Assembly (NCBI GenBank): GCA_026419785.1
Contig: JAODTK010005794.1
Span: forward strand, 1-64,000
DNA length: 64,000 bases
Direction: 5' to 3'
Source of the DNA: Sclerodactyla briareus
Lineage: Eukaryota; Echinodermata; Holothuroidea; Dendrochirotida; Sclerodactylidae
Positions 44,630 to 55,782 of this stretch are shown piece after piece. The position numbers and the translations under genes were made by a program. A model generated the notes under the pieces. That model saw only the letters and a list, made by a program, of their open reading frames with translations, was not told the origin of the DNA and did no database searches. Each line of letters opens with the position of its first letter. Position 1 is the stretch's first letter.

Positions 44630-45880
44630 GAAAGAGAGAACCAAATTGGGGAATCCCGCAATCCGAGCTTAGCCGAGTTACACAATGTTACTTTATTTGT
44701 GCAACTATGTGCATGTTTAGATAGAGCATTGCATTGTGACCTTGTCTCATGCACCAGATAACGTTATGTATTCGGGTGCTGAATGAGAGCAGGAAGTCTA
44801 GATAGATAAGTTTTAATATATTTCCGATTTCCAGCTTGCTTTGATCCATTCCGCACAAACCAACCATCAAGATTGTGCAGTTCACCAGCACTAACCATGC
44901 ACTGTCTCAACATTTGTTCAAATTGTGAAGAACTTTCTTGAAATGAAGTCCTTTCGAAAGATTATTTCAGTCATGTTTGAATTTAAAAACTGGCAATTCC
45001 TATGTCGCTTGTTGTGAGATGCTTGTTATTTGTTTCAATTATTGACAAAATCTTAGTTTCAAAGCGCGATTCTCTATCAGTGGATGTTTGGCATTCCCGT
45101 ATTGACACAGTAGATTTCATAAGTACTTTGCATCATGTAGTTATAGGAGTTCCTGATTTGACGTGACAGAACCTAGCATGCAGGGTTAACCAGGGAAACG
45201 GTAAGAAGAACGTGTAGCGGTTTTTTTATCATGAATGCACCTCAGAAGGAAACAACGTATGTGACATTGGTCAATATACATGGCGGCTGTACACACTGAT
45301 GTTCATCTTATTTTCCCAGGATACAAGTATGATCCCGAATGGAATGGGCTTATGATACAGTACTGAGTGACGTAACAGCAACAAAAAGCCTCCAATACTA
45401 TCTTACGAAATTTTAGAATATAAATAATTGAAAATGTGTACAGTACATAGTCTAGGTGCCGAAGGCACTGCTAGCCTATGCGGCTCTTAGCCTGTATTAC
45501 TGATGCTCAGGCCTCTCTAGCATAGGTGGAGATGAGCTGTATAGCAATCACCATGGTAACAGCTTCAGAGCACTAACTTAATGATGATGTTCTGCCATCG
45601 AACAGCATGTGCATCATTCTGAGTGGACTCTCGCAACACGGCCAGCTGGACGACAACACGATGCCAATAAACTTCCCTTCCTGTTTAGAGAAATTATTTA
45701 ATTCAGAAAGTGTAACAGGAAAAAAAAACAGACAAACTAATGCCACTCATAAAATAGCAGCCCCGTACAATTTTTCTAGTACAGCATCCAATACTTGTCG
45801 GCAAAATTCAAATGAACAAGAAAAATAACTTGTGAGACCAATGGGTCATATTAGCATATTTGCTCTAACAGGCTATCGAG
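44630..45880. other. No gene recognised
   Basis: No repeat or exon could be supported. A short hairpin GTGCC-GAA-GGCAC lies at about 45456-45468. Confidence 0.35.
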
Positions 45881-45884
45881 CATG

Positions 45885-46890
45885 TGAACCAGATCCCTCT
45901 CTGAGCCTGGACAACAAGGCCACTCTGACAGGTGACCAGGACCCCTCTGAGCATGTAATAAAGGGCCTCCTCTGAGCATGTAACCAGGGCCACGCATATC
46001 TGGCATGGGACCAGGTCCACCTCTCTGAGCAGGTGACCAGTCCACCTCGAGCATGGACCAGGTCCACTCTCTGAAATGTGACCAGTCACCTCTCGAGCAT
46101 GTGGACTGGGCCACCTCTGAGATGTGACCAGGCTCACCGGTCTCTGAACATGTGACCAGTACCCCTCTTTGAGCATGTGATAGGCCACCTGGAGAATGTG
46201 ACCAGGTCCACCTATATGAGCATTGGACAGCGTCACTCTCTGAGCATGTGACCAGGGCAACCTCTTTGAGCAATTGGTAACCACGTCCACTCTGAGCATG
46301 AAACCAAGGCCTCCTCTAGAGCATGTAACCAGGCCACACTCTGAGCATGCTGCAACCAAGGCCTCCTCTGAGCATGAACCAGGCCCCTCGAGAATGTAAC
46401 CAGGACTCCTTGGGATTGTAACCATGGGCCTCTCTCCCCGAGCATGAGAACCAGGGCCACCTCAAGCATGCCATTTGTAACCAGGGCCACCTTTAGCATG
46501 TGACCAGGACAACCTCTGAGAATGTAACCAGGAAAACCCTCGGAGCATGTGACAAGGGACCCCCTATCTGAGCATGTGAACAGGCACCTCTGAAGCATGT
46601 AACCAAGGCCTCCTCTGAGCATGAACCAGGGCCACCTCTGAGCATGCAACCAAGGCCCTCATCTGAGAATTGTAACCAGGGCCCACTCTGAGCATGGTAA
46701 ACCAGGCCTCCTTGAGCATCGTAACAAGGGCCTCCTCGGAGAATGTAAACAGGGGCCACCTCTCTAAGCATGCATGTAACCAGGGCCCACCCTCTTAGCA
46801 TGTGACCAGGAACACCTATGAGATGTAACCAGGACAACTATCTGCAGCATGTGACCAGACCCTCTCTGAGCATGTGAACAGGCCTGAAGC
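45885..46890. repeat. 24-bp minisatellite, about 40 copies
   Basis: The plus-strand unit is close to TGAGCATGTGACCAGGGCCACCTC with many single-base indels. On the minus strand the unit has no stop in any of the three frames. This produces long overlapping open frames whose octapeptides read roughly EVALVTCS, GPGHMLRG or WSHAQRGP. The plus strand has a TGA in each unit. Indels move the phase every few units, so a continuous protein is unlikely unless they are sequencing errors. No splice or start signals mark it as coding. Confidence 0.85.
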
Positions 46891-47950
46891 AAAGCCCATG
46901 ACCCAAACCCTCCCCATGGTTTTTAGGTTTAAATATCTGCAATAATTGAGGGTGGCATTGCCATAACAGTCTTGGAATTCATTCTTACCTTAAAGCATGA
47001 TTCTGCCTGGAGATATTTTGGGAAAATATATTAAAAAATGGAAACATCAATGATATAAAAAGTTTGTATTTCATACAGGAAAACCAAGCAAGAATGAGTA
47101 GGGAAGAGACTAATATGATAGCTGGAGAAAACTGAATGCATCACTCCAGACATGACGTCATAACTTTCCATTATGGAGGTGAAGCAGGCTTCTTGAAGAA
47201 TGTACATGTGTTATGCAAAGGATCGTCAAAGATGTCATACTTGCCAACTCCGAAAATTTCTTTATTTTCTAATAAAATGCAAACATTACTTTCACTGAAA
47301 AATAAAAGGATTCTCCGCATAATGCGACCAAATTTGTAGTACGAGTAAACTGCACCACACAAAAAAATTGGTAATGAAATGGTTTTGGGCAATTGGATAT
47401 AGTTTCCCAGTTCCCACACTAGAAACCTCTATGGTATTCAGCCTATGCAGTTGTCTTTAAGTTACTTAGTCTTGGGGAATGTGCGGGATCATGTGGAATA
47501 TATTGAAGGCCGGCCGGCCATGAAAGTTGTCATTTACCATAAGGACCTTCTCCATGAAATTACAAATGTCAAATCCGTTTCTACACGATCACTACTTCTT
47601 TCCTTTAAGTTCATATTTTCAACCGATACAGAAGAGTACTTTACTTCTTGAGGGGGAAAAAAATCATTGGATAGAGACAGATGGAGATTTGAAGAACAGT
47701 GGTCCCACTCACTAACACGACTTCTCGAAGTTTTGGATCAAAGGTTCAGATTTCCTTGAGTACTTGATGGACACCTACCAAAAATACTTGTCTGGGGTTT
47801 AAGACCGAAGCTGGCACTGTTGAACGAACCAACCAGTTGTATCCTCCAGGCTATCGTAAATATATCAGTGGTGATTGGCAATAGCTAGTCTTGGGGAACT
47901 GCTCCAATATGAAGTCATTATCTTCACCATCTAAACCGCCAATCACACCT
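46891..47950. other. No gene recognised
   Basis: AT-rich sequence with a few short open frames (47136-47339, 47445-47651) that lack splice support or motifs. Confidence 0.35.
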
Positions 47951-47954
47951 TGTT

Positions 47955-48655
47955 TCAGTTTATTTAGTTTAGTTTAGTGAATACGGGTCAGGAAGGACAA
48001 ATCATAATAAAACGACCCGGAGCCACAACATCCAGGAAGAAAATGAACCAAACCACTAAAGAATAATTCACCCGGATTCTGAAAACTAAATCAAGACTGT
48101 TCTTGAACGCATTTCACACTATTAGGTAGAGAACAAACATTGTCAGGAGACATTTCCACTCCATTGATCCACCTCTGCAAGAAGAAATATTTTACGAACG
48201 GTCCAATATGCCAGCGCTATGCCCGAAGCTCGAGACAGTGGCCTCTATTTGCAGTAGTAACATGGAAAATTTAAAGAAGTAGTTGAAAGACAGGCCAACG
48301 AGTCCATGGACAATTTGAAACCTGGATCAAGTCCAACCCCCCCACCCCCAATTCGCCTCACGCCATGTTAATTAGACCGAGACGCCTTAATCGTTCCTCG
48401 TAGGATAATTTTTTCGGACAGTGAATCATTCTAGTTGCCTAGCGAACGTTTCAATAACCTGCTTGCTTCGCAAAGTAGGGATTCCACACTTGTACAGATA
48501 TCCAGTGCGGTCTTCTCACAGTTCTTGGAACAGCCGTGACAAACATATCATCATCAAGGAAGGAAAACTGAAAGTGACGTCTAATCCAGCCAAGAATCCC
48601 ATTACCTCTTCTAGCAGCAAGAAGAAGAAGCGTTCAGTCACGTGGGTTTGCTAAG
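47955..48655 (-). mobile_element. LINE C-terminal and 3' UTR fragment (minus strand)
   Basis: Minus-strand frames show RRPHWISVQVWNPYFAKQAG (about 48500), ATRMIHCPKKLSYEERLRRL followed by GLI (about 48370-48440), and a WINGVEM-type segment (about 48150). These are the thumb and C-terminal motifs of CR1/Jockey-group reverse transcriptases, seen with frameshifts. The 3' UTR contains GGCTCCGGGTCGTTTTATTA and ends CACTAAACTAAACTAAATAA. The last 450 bp match the plus-strand insertion at 9177-9620. Catalytic domains are absent, so it is a 5'-truncated dead copy. Confidence 0.7.
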
Positions 48656-49110
48656 TCGGCTTCTGCGAGAGAGGAACCTTATAAACGAAACTACTAAGAG
48701 TTTTATATTTCCTTCCAAGTATTTGGTGTGTAATATCGGATGAAAAGTAATAAATTAGCGACAGATTCTTTTTCCTTTTTTTTCGGAACGAAACCTTATT
48801 TCTGCGGAGAACGTCGCATATTATTATGGCTATTGGAATATATCATTCGGACAGACTAGGCAAACATTGAATAGTACGGTATAGGAAATAGACCTAGTGA
48901 GTTGTGAGAGAGGGCCGAGAATGTGAAGTTTTCCAAGATGTTATAAGCTTGCAGACCGAAAGTCTCAGCCGAGTGTGAACGGTGAGGTAGAATCATTTTC
49001 GCCGCTAATTACTATATAAACAGTTTTTCGTTGGTGATTCAAAGGGTTGGGAGCAAGTAGGGCTAAAAAGATAGATAATTTTGGATGACTACTCAAGCTT
49101 GTTAACTTAG

Positions 49111-49359
49111 GTGGTACTGATGCATGCTTGGATGCTTGTTTCATACGGCTGTGCATACGGATGGACAACTTCACAAACAGTCCTTCAAGAGTGTGGCGAA
49201 CACATACTAGGACCGAAAATGTTCAAGGGCTATATAGGAGGCCTAGAGTATGTGAGAAGCTTAAAATTGAGTCACAGTCACGAGGTCTTGAACAAGACTA
49301 GTTTACATAGACTCCTTGAGTGTGCTGATCGTCCATATTCCCCTCCCAAATCTATATAA
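49111..49359 (+). CDS. Open frame with nearby AATAAA, unknown
   Basis: An 82-codon frame with CGEHILGPKMFKGYIGGLEY, VRSLKLSHSHEVLNKTSLHR and LLECADRPYSPPKSI before TAA, followed after about 15 bases by AATAAA (49374). Composition after the first 25 residues is protein-like and the polyadenylation signal is well placed, so a terminal exon is possible. No clear acceptor was found and no family is recognised. Confidence 0.25.
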   Translation: MVLMHAWMLVSYGCAYGWTTSQTVLQECGEHILGPKMFKGYIGGLEYVRSLKLSHSHEVLNKTSLHRLLECADRPYSPPKSI

Positions 49360-49561
49360 GATGTGCCTGTGGTAATAAATACAATGAAACAAATGTCATA
49401 AATGTATAAATGCAAGCTTGTCATCTGATCGGAGAGTGATATGGATGAGGTTAAACTTACCAGAGCCTCCTGACTTGTGGATGGCTGTGATGGCTCCTTC
49501 GGAAGGATTTGTCTGTGAGATTAGCAAGGTTCCTGGCTCTTCAGATGTCATGTCAACTTAT

Positions 49562-49650
49562 CTCACTCGAAGAACTTGAACTTGACGATGATGAACTGGA
49601 ACGAGACGATTGAACTGGAACTTGACGATGAACTGGAACTTGACGAGAAT
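49562..49650. repeat. GAACTTGACGAT short tandem repeat
   Basis: Four to five imperfect copies of GAACTGGAACTTGACGAT, including partial ones. The plus strand would translate as alternating Glu-Leu and Asp-Asp residues, but stops interrupt it. Confidence 0.7.
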
Positions 49651-49911
49651 CCGATCCCCTCTTCTACAAGGAGAAAGCAAACCATCATATTGACTTTAGC
49701 TCTCTGAGTGAAAAGCTATTACACAGAAGTTCTGTATATTTAAAGCTTATTCCCAATGAAAGATGTTCACATTTAAAAGGATTGTAACTTTTCTCCAACG
49801 AGGACATCAAAATAACATGGAAGAAGTTTTCATTACAGAGATTTGTGCACCCAATCAGACTGCGTTAGACTAGATTATGCAAGTCACAGGCGTGGTCATG
49901 TATGTCTGTGC

Positions 49912-50096
49912 AGAGGAGGGAGGGGGTTCCCGGGCCCAGGGGGATGGGGTCGAGGAGGGGGATGGGGGTCCGAGGATGGGGGATGGGGGTCCGAGGACAA
50001 GGGGGAGGGGAGGGGAGGGGGATGGGGTCGAGGAGGGGGATGGGGGTCAGAGGAGGGGGATGGGGGTCGACTGGTAGGTGGAGGGGGGTCGTCTGT
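49912..50096. repeat. G-rich minisatellite
   Basis: About ten copies of an 18-21-bp unit, GGGGATGGGGGTCCGAGGA, with variants. Multiple G runs of four or five in series could form G-quadruplexes. The glycine-rich open frames are a consequence of the repeat. Confidence 0.85.
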
Positions 50097-50304
50097 TTAT
50101 CTCCATGAATCAGTAAACAAAGAACAAAAACTACTACGACAAAAACATGTAACGATCAAAATTCCTAAGCCAGGAGCAGAGTAGATAACTTTTGAATGCA
50201 ATTAGGCTCAACCATCATTCACCCCTCCCAACTTACACAAAGTAGAGATTTTTTTCAGTCATCAATCTGTTATATATGAGTTCTCGGTATGCAATTGATT
50301 GAGT

Positions 50305-50665
50305 TAACTAGGTTACTACAGGTGAAATTCCTGTTGAGAAGGTAGATAGATCGTGTAGCCTTGTAACACAGTATAAAGCGGTTTCATAATAAACAGTTTC
50401 ACGTCTCAGAAGTCCATGCTACTAGCATGGTTAGCCGAAGCGGCTCTGATGGCAAAACTCTCTCCACTCAATCTGATCCTGGGCTAGGTTACGACAGGTG
50501 AACACCTTTTCCTGTTGAGAAGGTAATATATCGTGGTTAGCCTTGTAACACAGTAAGCTGGTCATCATAAACGTTTCACGCAGAAGGGTCCATGCTACGA
50601 GCATGGGTTTTAGACGGAAGCGCCTGATGGCAAAACTCTCTTCCACTCCATTCTATCCTGGGCGA
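50305..50665 (-). repeat. Tandem duplication of LINE 3' region, unit about 180 bp
   Basis: 50305-50475 and 50487-50665 are two copies: both contain GGTGAA...CCTGTTGAGAAGGTA, GTAGCCTTGTAACACAGTA, GTCCATGCTAC.AGCATGG and GATGGCAAAACTCTC. The second copy leads straight into the LINE C-terminus, so the duplicated DNA includes the end of its coding region and 3' UTR. Confidence 0.75.
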
Positions 50666-51790
50666 GGGCACGGTCGACACTTTGGACAGCGTTGTCACTA
50701 CGAACATCCTTGTACCAAGACCTCCGAGGCCCCTACCTCCCTACGACTAACCAGTGGACCGTATCTCCTAGAACGCAGTTAGAATTCCATCAATTCCTTT
50801 CAACATGACGAACTGTCTAATGCTGCAGACACAGGCACAATAGTAACCAGACCCAAGCGATCTCTAGCGAAACTGAGATTGTCTATTCTTCAAAGCCCCC
50901 TCTACAAATCCATCTGACCATTCTTCATATCATCTTTCTCTCGAGTCTAAATCAAATCTTATTCTTACCTGCCCAAGGCTCACTACCATAGATTACCACA
51001 CATCTAAACACAGCCCACAGACTCTACACCTTCATACACAAAGATAACACTCTGGAAGTGGAGCAGTGGCAAAGTTCTCCAACTTTTTCACCCACTTCTA
51101 ATCCTAGTCACAGACCTTTCCCTTGCACCTCCCTGCACTAATCTTATCGCCTAAATAACAGAATTTTCCATAAACTCCGGGGAATTGCCACAGATTAAAA
51201 CCACTTGGCTGTTCAGCAAGGACTTAATATTAACTCCCCCTCTACAGAATTCACACTTAAAATCTAGAAACGAACTGAAACTACCTTCTGACAATGCGCA
51301 CTCTTGTGAACCCAGTGTCAGCAGGAACTTCAGTAAATAGAATCAATTACAAATCCCTTTCTCAAATGGAGCATGTGCCAATTTCCGGAAGCTAATAGCA
51401 GGGACCTGTCACAACATGCCCATAATGTTGGTTTTCGTCATATTAACCTTAAGGCCTTTACAATCGATGCCTCTTCCAATCTGAAATTCTCAACTAACTC
51501 CTCGATACTTTCAGCAATCAAAACAAGATCATCTGCGTACAGACTTCCAAAGGCACCAGTTTTAAACAGTTCACTCGGACAAAGCTTCAAAAAAACCATA
51601 ATGAACAGCAAGGGGCTCAAGTACCGAACCTTGTGCACGCCCACCTTACATCACTGAAAAAGCTGTCAACTCTGACACAACTTTTAACATTCAACCTACA
51701 TTGACTTCACCACGAAACCAGCCATTCGTCTTCACCCCGTTAATTCTGGCAATTCCCACCAAAATTACCTCCGTGGAACTCTTCCCACAA
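50640..51790 (-). pseudogene. LINE reverse transcriptase C-terminal half (minus strand)
   Basis: Read from 51790 downwards: a VRVDSFFSD segment, then the motif that is normally GVHQGSVLSPLLF (here GVHKVRYLSPLLFIMVF, about 51600-51650), the catalytic SLYADDLVLIAESIEELVEN (about 51480-51550), a Cys-rich CRKGV-like stretch with WVHK (about 51290-51390), FCYLGDKISAGG (about 51150), RWICR followed by a SLRDRLGL-like piece (about 50870-50930), and a GRGRPRKSW-like motif (about 50720-50745) ending in LAQDRMEWKR. This order is typical of endonuclease-reverse transcriptase LINEs in invertebrates. The YADD catalytic residues are kept, but several frameshifts and a stop in the GRGRPR motif make it inactive as read. 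The 5' half with the endonuclease is absent. Confidence 0.8.
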
Positions 51791-51988
51791 GGCTTCTCCA
51801 AATCATGATAAAATAAATGAGAAATACAAACACATAAGAACACCAATCAGCCATAATAGATTAAATGTCAGACGATTGCACATGAAGAAAACATTTGGAC
51901 TATTTTCATTTGGACTATTTACATAGTAGTGCATCACAATACCATGGGGGTGGCACATATGGCATACTAAAGGTTTTCAAGGCATTAA

Positions 51989-52250
51989 GGTAGCATAGTG
52001 GTATGGTTTTTAGTCTCCTTCAGAAATAGTGGTTGAGCCATGCCCCGACGAGGTGTCCTTGGGCAGGGCACGCTAGATGTCTCATGACCCAGCAGGGGCA
52101 GGACCATCCAGGGATTCAGATGATGATCCATACTGCTCTCAACTAAATACACTAAACTCCCAATAACTCTGAGCACTCTATCCTATTCTCTATGGCTACA
52201 ACTCTATAGGGGGCGACATGTATAAGTATGGTAGTAAATAGGACCAAATG
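51989..52250 (+). mobile_element. SINE with tRNA-derived head
   Basis: GTAGCATAGTGGTATGG at 51990-52006 matches an RNA polymerase III A box. GGTTGAGCC at 52031-52039 is a degraded B box (GGTTCGAGCC expected) at about the right spacing. The body follows with GTGTCCTTGGGCAGGGCACG, a sequence type seen in SINEs of marine animals, and a tail near CTCTATAGGGGGCGACATGT. The head is tRNA-like but cannot be a functional tRNA. Confidence 0.65.
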
Positions 52251-53600
52251 TTGCCTTATGTGCCCAATATGTGAACATTTTATATTATTATGGCTGAATT
52301 GGGGTTCGTATTTTCGATATAGTTTGAAAATTTTGTTAATTATACTCTTTTTTTTCTTTTTCTATATAAACAGTGTTATATCTAACTAGATTCAAAATGA
52401 AATAAATGAACAAATATGCATGCAGTATATTTATATCTTTTCCATCAAGTGTCTAGGGAGTATTCCGCTTTCGGCAGTTGCTCCAGCTGTGTTTTGAAAC
52501 TCATTCCCGTAGCACGTTGTATGTTACAAAATAAATGGGGCTCTATTGAACATAGCTGAAGTCTGTTTATAATAAACTTTTGTGTGGAGCAATTAGGGCA
52601 GTCTTTGAAAGATGATGCACATATAAATATGCATTCTATCCTCATTATTCACTGGAATAATTGTACATTCCCAAGAGGTCAACTGCAAGTCCAACCTTTG
52701 AAGGGATGTTCAAAAGGATCCTGATGTGGGGAACGAGATTTTTTTCTTTTTAATCGTTGTTGACAGTCTGAGGCAAGGTACATGAATAAGAGAGCACAGT
52801 TCATAGTAATGAACATATGCTAATTCTACACGATGTGTGCACCGGAAAAAAGCACTCGCTGACCGTGCTCAATCTACTCCTCAACCACGGAGCCGTGGAT
52901 AGGAGGCATGATATCGTTGGATTCATTGGAGTACTTCACGCCCTGATGGAACAGCTCCAGCTGGCCACTCTCTGGAGTGGTTTAATCAATCTTGAAGTCT
53001 GTTCAGGAATATCAGCAAGTCCTGGGAAATAGAAAATACCAACGGGGAGATCACCGTTACAGGCAACGCCCAAAGACTGGTCTGAAACATTGTATTGCAA
53101 CTAGGTAGAAACAAGGCAAACCACAACACAAGCGTTCAGCCTGTTTGTGAAATCGAAGGAAGAAGATGGACCCCACCTACAAACTTAATTGCAGAATCGA
53201 CAAACGCCCACATACATGAATAACCTTCAGGACCCTGGACTCTATGTGAATTGCTGGGACTCATGATGATTACCGTATCCACAAGTTCCATGAAAATCAA
53301 ACAAGCTTAAGTACGAAAAAAAGCTATATATTCTCAATATTAGCTCATACTATGCCAAAAAATGTTCAGTTTGTCGATAATGCATAGTTGACATTTACCA
53401 CTGAACAAGCACCACCAATGACATTCTATGATCATATGAGTATTCTTGTACACAGGCTCCCGGTCCAGGTTCAAATTATTATGCAAATCTATAACCAAAT
53501 AAATGGTTGTCGGGCTAAGAATTAGAGACGCCCAAGAACACTCAACCATATACCCAACACATAATTTGAGCATAGAGCCTTAGTTAGTTCAGATATTGTG
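52251..53600. other. No gene recognised
   Basis: An open plus-strand frame at 52817-53032 contains LTVLNLLLNHGAVDRRHD, which recalls the LLLNHGA core of an ankyrin repeat, but the rest of a repeat is not present and no splice sites were found. The remainder is AT-rich. Confidence 0.3.
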
Positions 53601-53610
53601 ATGCACCTAC

Positions 53611-53695
53611 AATACATCAAATACATACATAACATACCTACATAATACATACATAAACATGCATACATGACATACAACACACATACATTAATACA
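53611..53695. repeat. ATAC/CATA microsatellite
   Basis: Imperfect CATA repeats with short interruptions. Confidence 0.8.
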
Positions 53696-53699
53696 GAAG

Positions 53700-55780
53700 A
53701 AAAACAACCAATGGCATAGTGGCTACTCCATCTCTCTAAGTCCAAGTGAGATTGAAAAAAAAGTTGTTAGCATCATTACAAATAGGTTTATTCCTCTACT
53801 ATTGTTATTTTATGAAATGATGATCTATTGGAATTCACCAATCACCTGGTTAACCTTTCTTAGATGACTTCGACTTGAAATACAGAAAATGAGGATTAAG
53901 GACCATAGATTCCATGATATGGAATCAAACTTGAATTGTACCTCATGTCAGGAGTCGTTCATACTAGGTCACTGCAAGTGGACCGCTCCTACCACACCGG
54001 TTCTTCTCCATTCTGCATGAGGAATTTCTAATTAAGATTATATTCGGGTTTATAGTCCGTGGTTTCAACTACAACGCGCCCACACAGCGTACAACTTAAT
54101 CCCGCTGAGAGTGTCATTGTAGCCTGAATGAAGACCTGCCTGCACCACCCAGGACGCACGTTCACTTACTACCCCTACACCTCGGCAGCCAATCGCACTA
54201 CCCAACGTCTGTTTACCTCGCAGGTACCACCCCCCCATCCTTCTATACACGTTGGTAGCAGTGAGACTTTGAGAGACATATGCTTGTCTAACAGCACTGC
54301 GGAATGCCCTCCCAGGCCTTTCATACTCCACATAGATTGCAAACTTGAATCTCATTAATCCTAATTCCGAGCTTAAATACCGACTGAGTTAATCCGTCCT
54401 CCCCGTTTCCTCCAATATAATAACTCCTCTGGGACTGTTGTGCATCAGACTATCTGGATATGGGTACAATATTATAGAGTGTAGTGAAGTGCAGAATAAC
54501 ATAAGCCACAAGTTTCTTAAGTTGAAAAACCATTGCCTTGAACATTAAATGCTTAAACCTTACCTTGCCTGAGGCAACGGAGCTAGCACGACCCAGGACG
54601 GAGAAGTTCTGGGCAACGGTGGAGTCCTCGCAATAAACATGATAACATCTGGTTATATTGTAGTGTGAACTTGGCATCATTCAAAGTGGAGATCTGACCA
54701 TTGTAAGGCCGGAATCTTACAGTTACCTTATAAGGGAAAGATAGTTACGCTGTGCTAACCCTACACAATAACATGATAGACATCCTATTGTGTTTTAGGA
54801 AGACGTGCAAACGGACAAGAAATAATATGCAAAGAGTATCCTTCCTTAGACAACATGAAGAGATTCTCGTTATGTTCGACACATGTGTTGAAATAGACAT
54901 GACAAGAAATGAGGAAAGCCTCCACTGATTATAACTGTTCTCCAAGTTTTGCGCATAAGCATAGAAGGCTCTTGACACAGGTTTGATTCTGAATAGAAAT
55001 CAGGGAGCTTTATTCTAGCGACTTGAGGATAGAGCTGAGTCTTCCCACCTCGATGGGGGGCAAGCGAATCACTTCTTGAAAAGTTAGGTGGAATCATTTC
55101 ATTGGACACACTTGTATTATGACAAAAGTTGTACAATGACTACCTGGCCTACAGAACACTACAGACGCAAATTTGAGATTCTCAGACGGTACGAGAGAAG
55201 GCCAGGAAAAAGCTCCCTGATAATTATACTGTAACCAAAATAACTGAAAAATGACAAGTGATAAATACCCTGAAAATGCTAGTATTGGATGCAAAATTCG
55301 GTCAAAGAAATTCAAAAAAATTTACCAACGTTTTTGTGTGAGCAATCCTTCGGGTCGTAGTAGTGTAGATGGAGCTCCAATGGTAGGGCGGAACGAGTTG
55401 AAGTTGATGGTCTTGAAGGGTTTGATCCTCAGTTATTCAGGTCACTCCGCTCTAATGTTGACCACTTCCAGAGAAGCTTTGGAAATATCAAATCAGTTTG
55501 GATTTTTGATACCCCGTTTTACATAGAAAAATACTGTTGGATGGACGATTATTTGACTTGGGAATGGTTTTCAAAACAAAATTCAAAACACTTAACTAGT
55601 TCCAATACTGTGTTGGCAGCTTTCTGGACACCTGTCTGGGCGAAAGATGCTTTGATTACACCACAAGTGTTTTGGCATTGGACAACTCAAGCATCCAATG
55701 CTCAAGAATCAGAAACTTGAGTGGATTTCTCAGTCTCAGTAGTAGTGAATACAGTGAAGGGGCAATTTTTGAGAGCATTA
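53700..55780. other. No gene recognised
   Basis: Open frames at 54065-54358 occur on both strands. The plus-strand reading has faint resemblance to a LINE C-terminus (TALRNALPG after a frame shift), not enough to call. No other motif was found. Confidence 0.3.
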
Positions 55781-55782
55781 TA

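Noticed and set aside
45865..46425. 186-codon minus-strand open frame
   Set aside because: Produced by the 24-bp minisatellite, which has no stop in any minus frame; overlapping frames are equally long.
49843..50184. Glycine-rich frames at the G-rich minisatellite
   Set aside because: Three frames are open at once because of the repeat; not evidence of coding.
52817..53032. Ankyrin-like LLLNHGA in an open frame
   Set aside because: Only a seven-residue resemblance; the second helix and spacing of an ankyrin repeat are missing.
54065..54358. Possible LINE C-terminus
   Set aside because: Needs a frameshift to read TALRNALPG, and no neighbouring reverse-transcriptase motif supports it.
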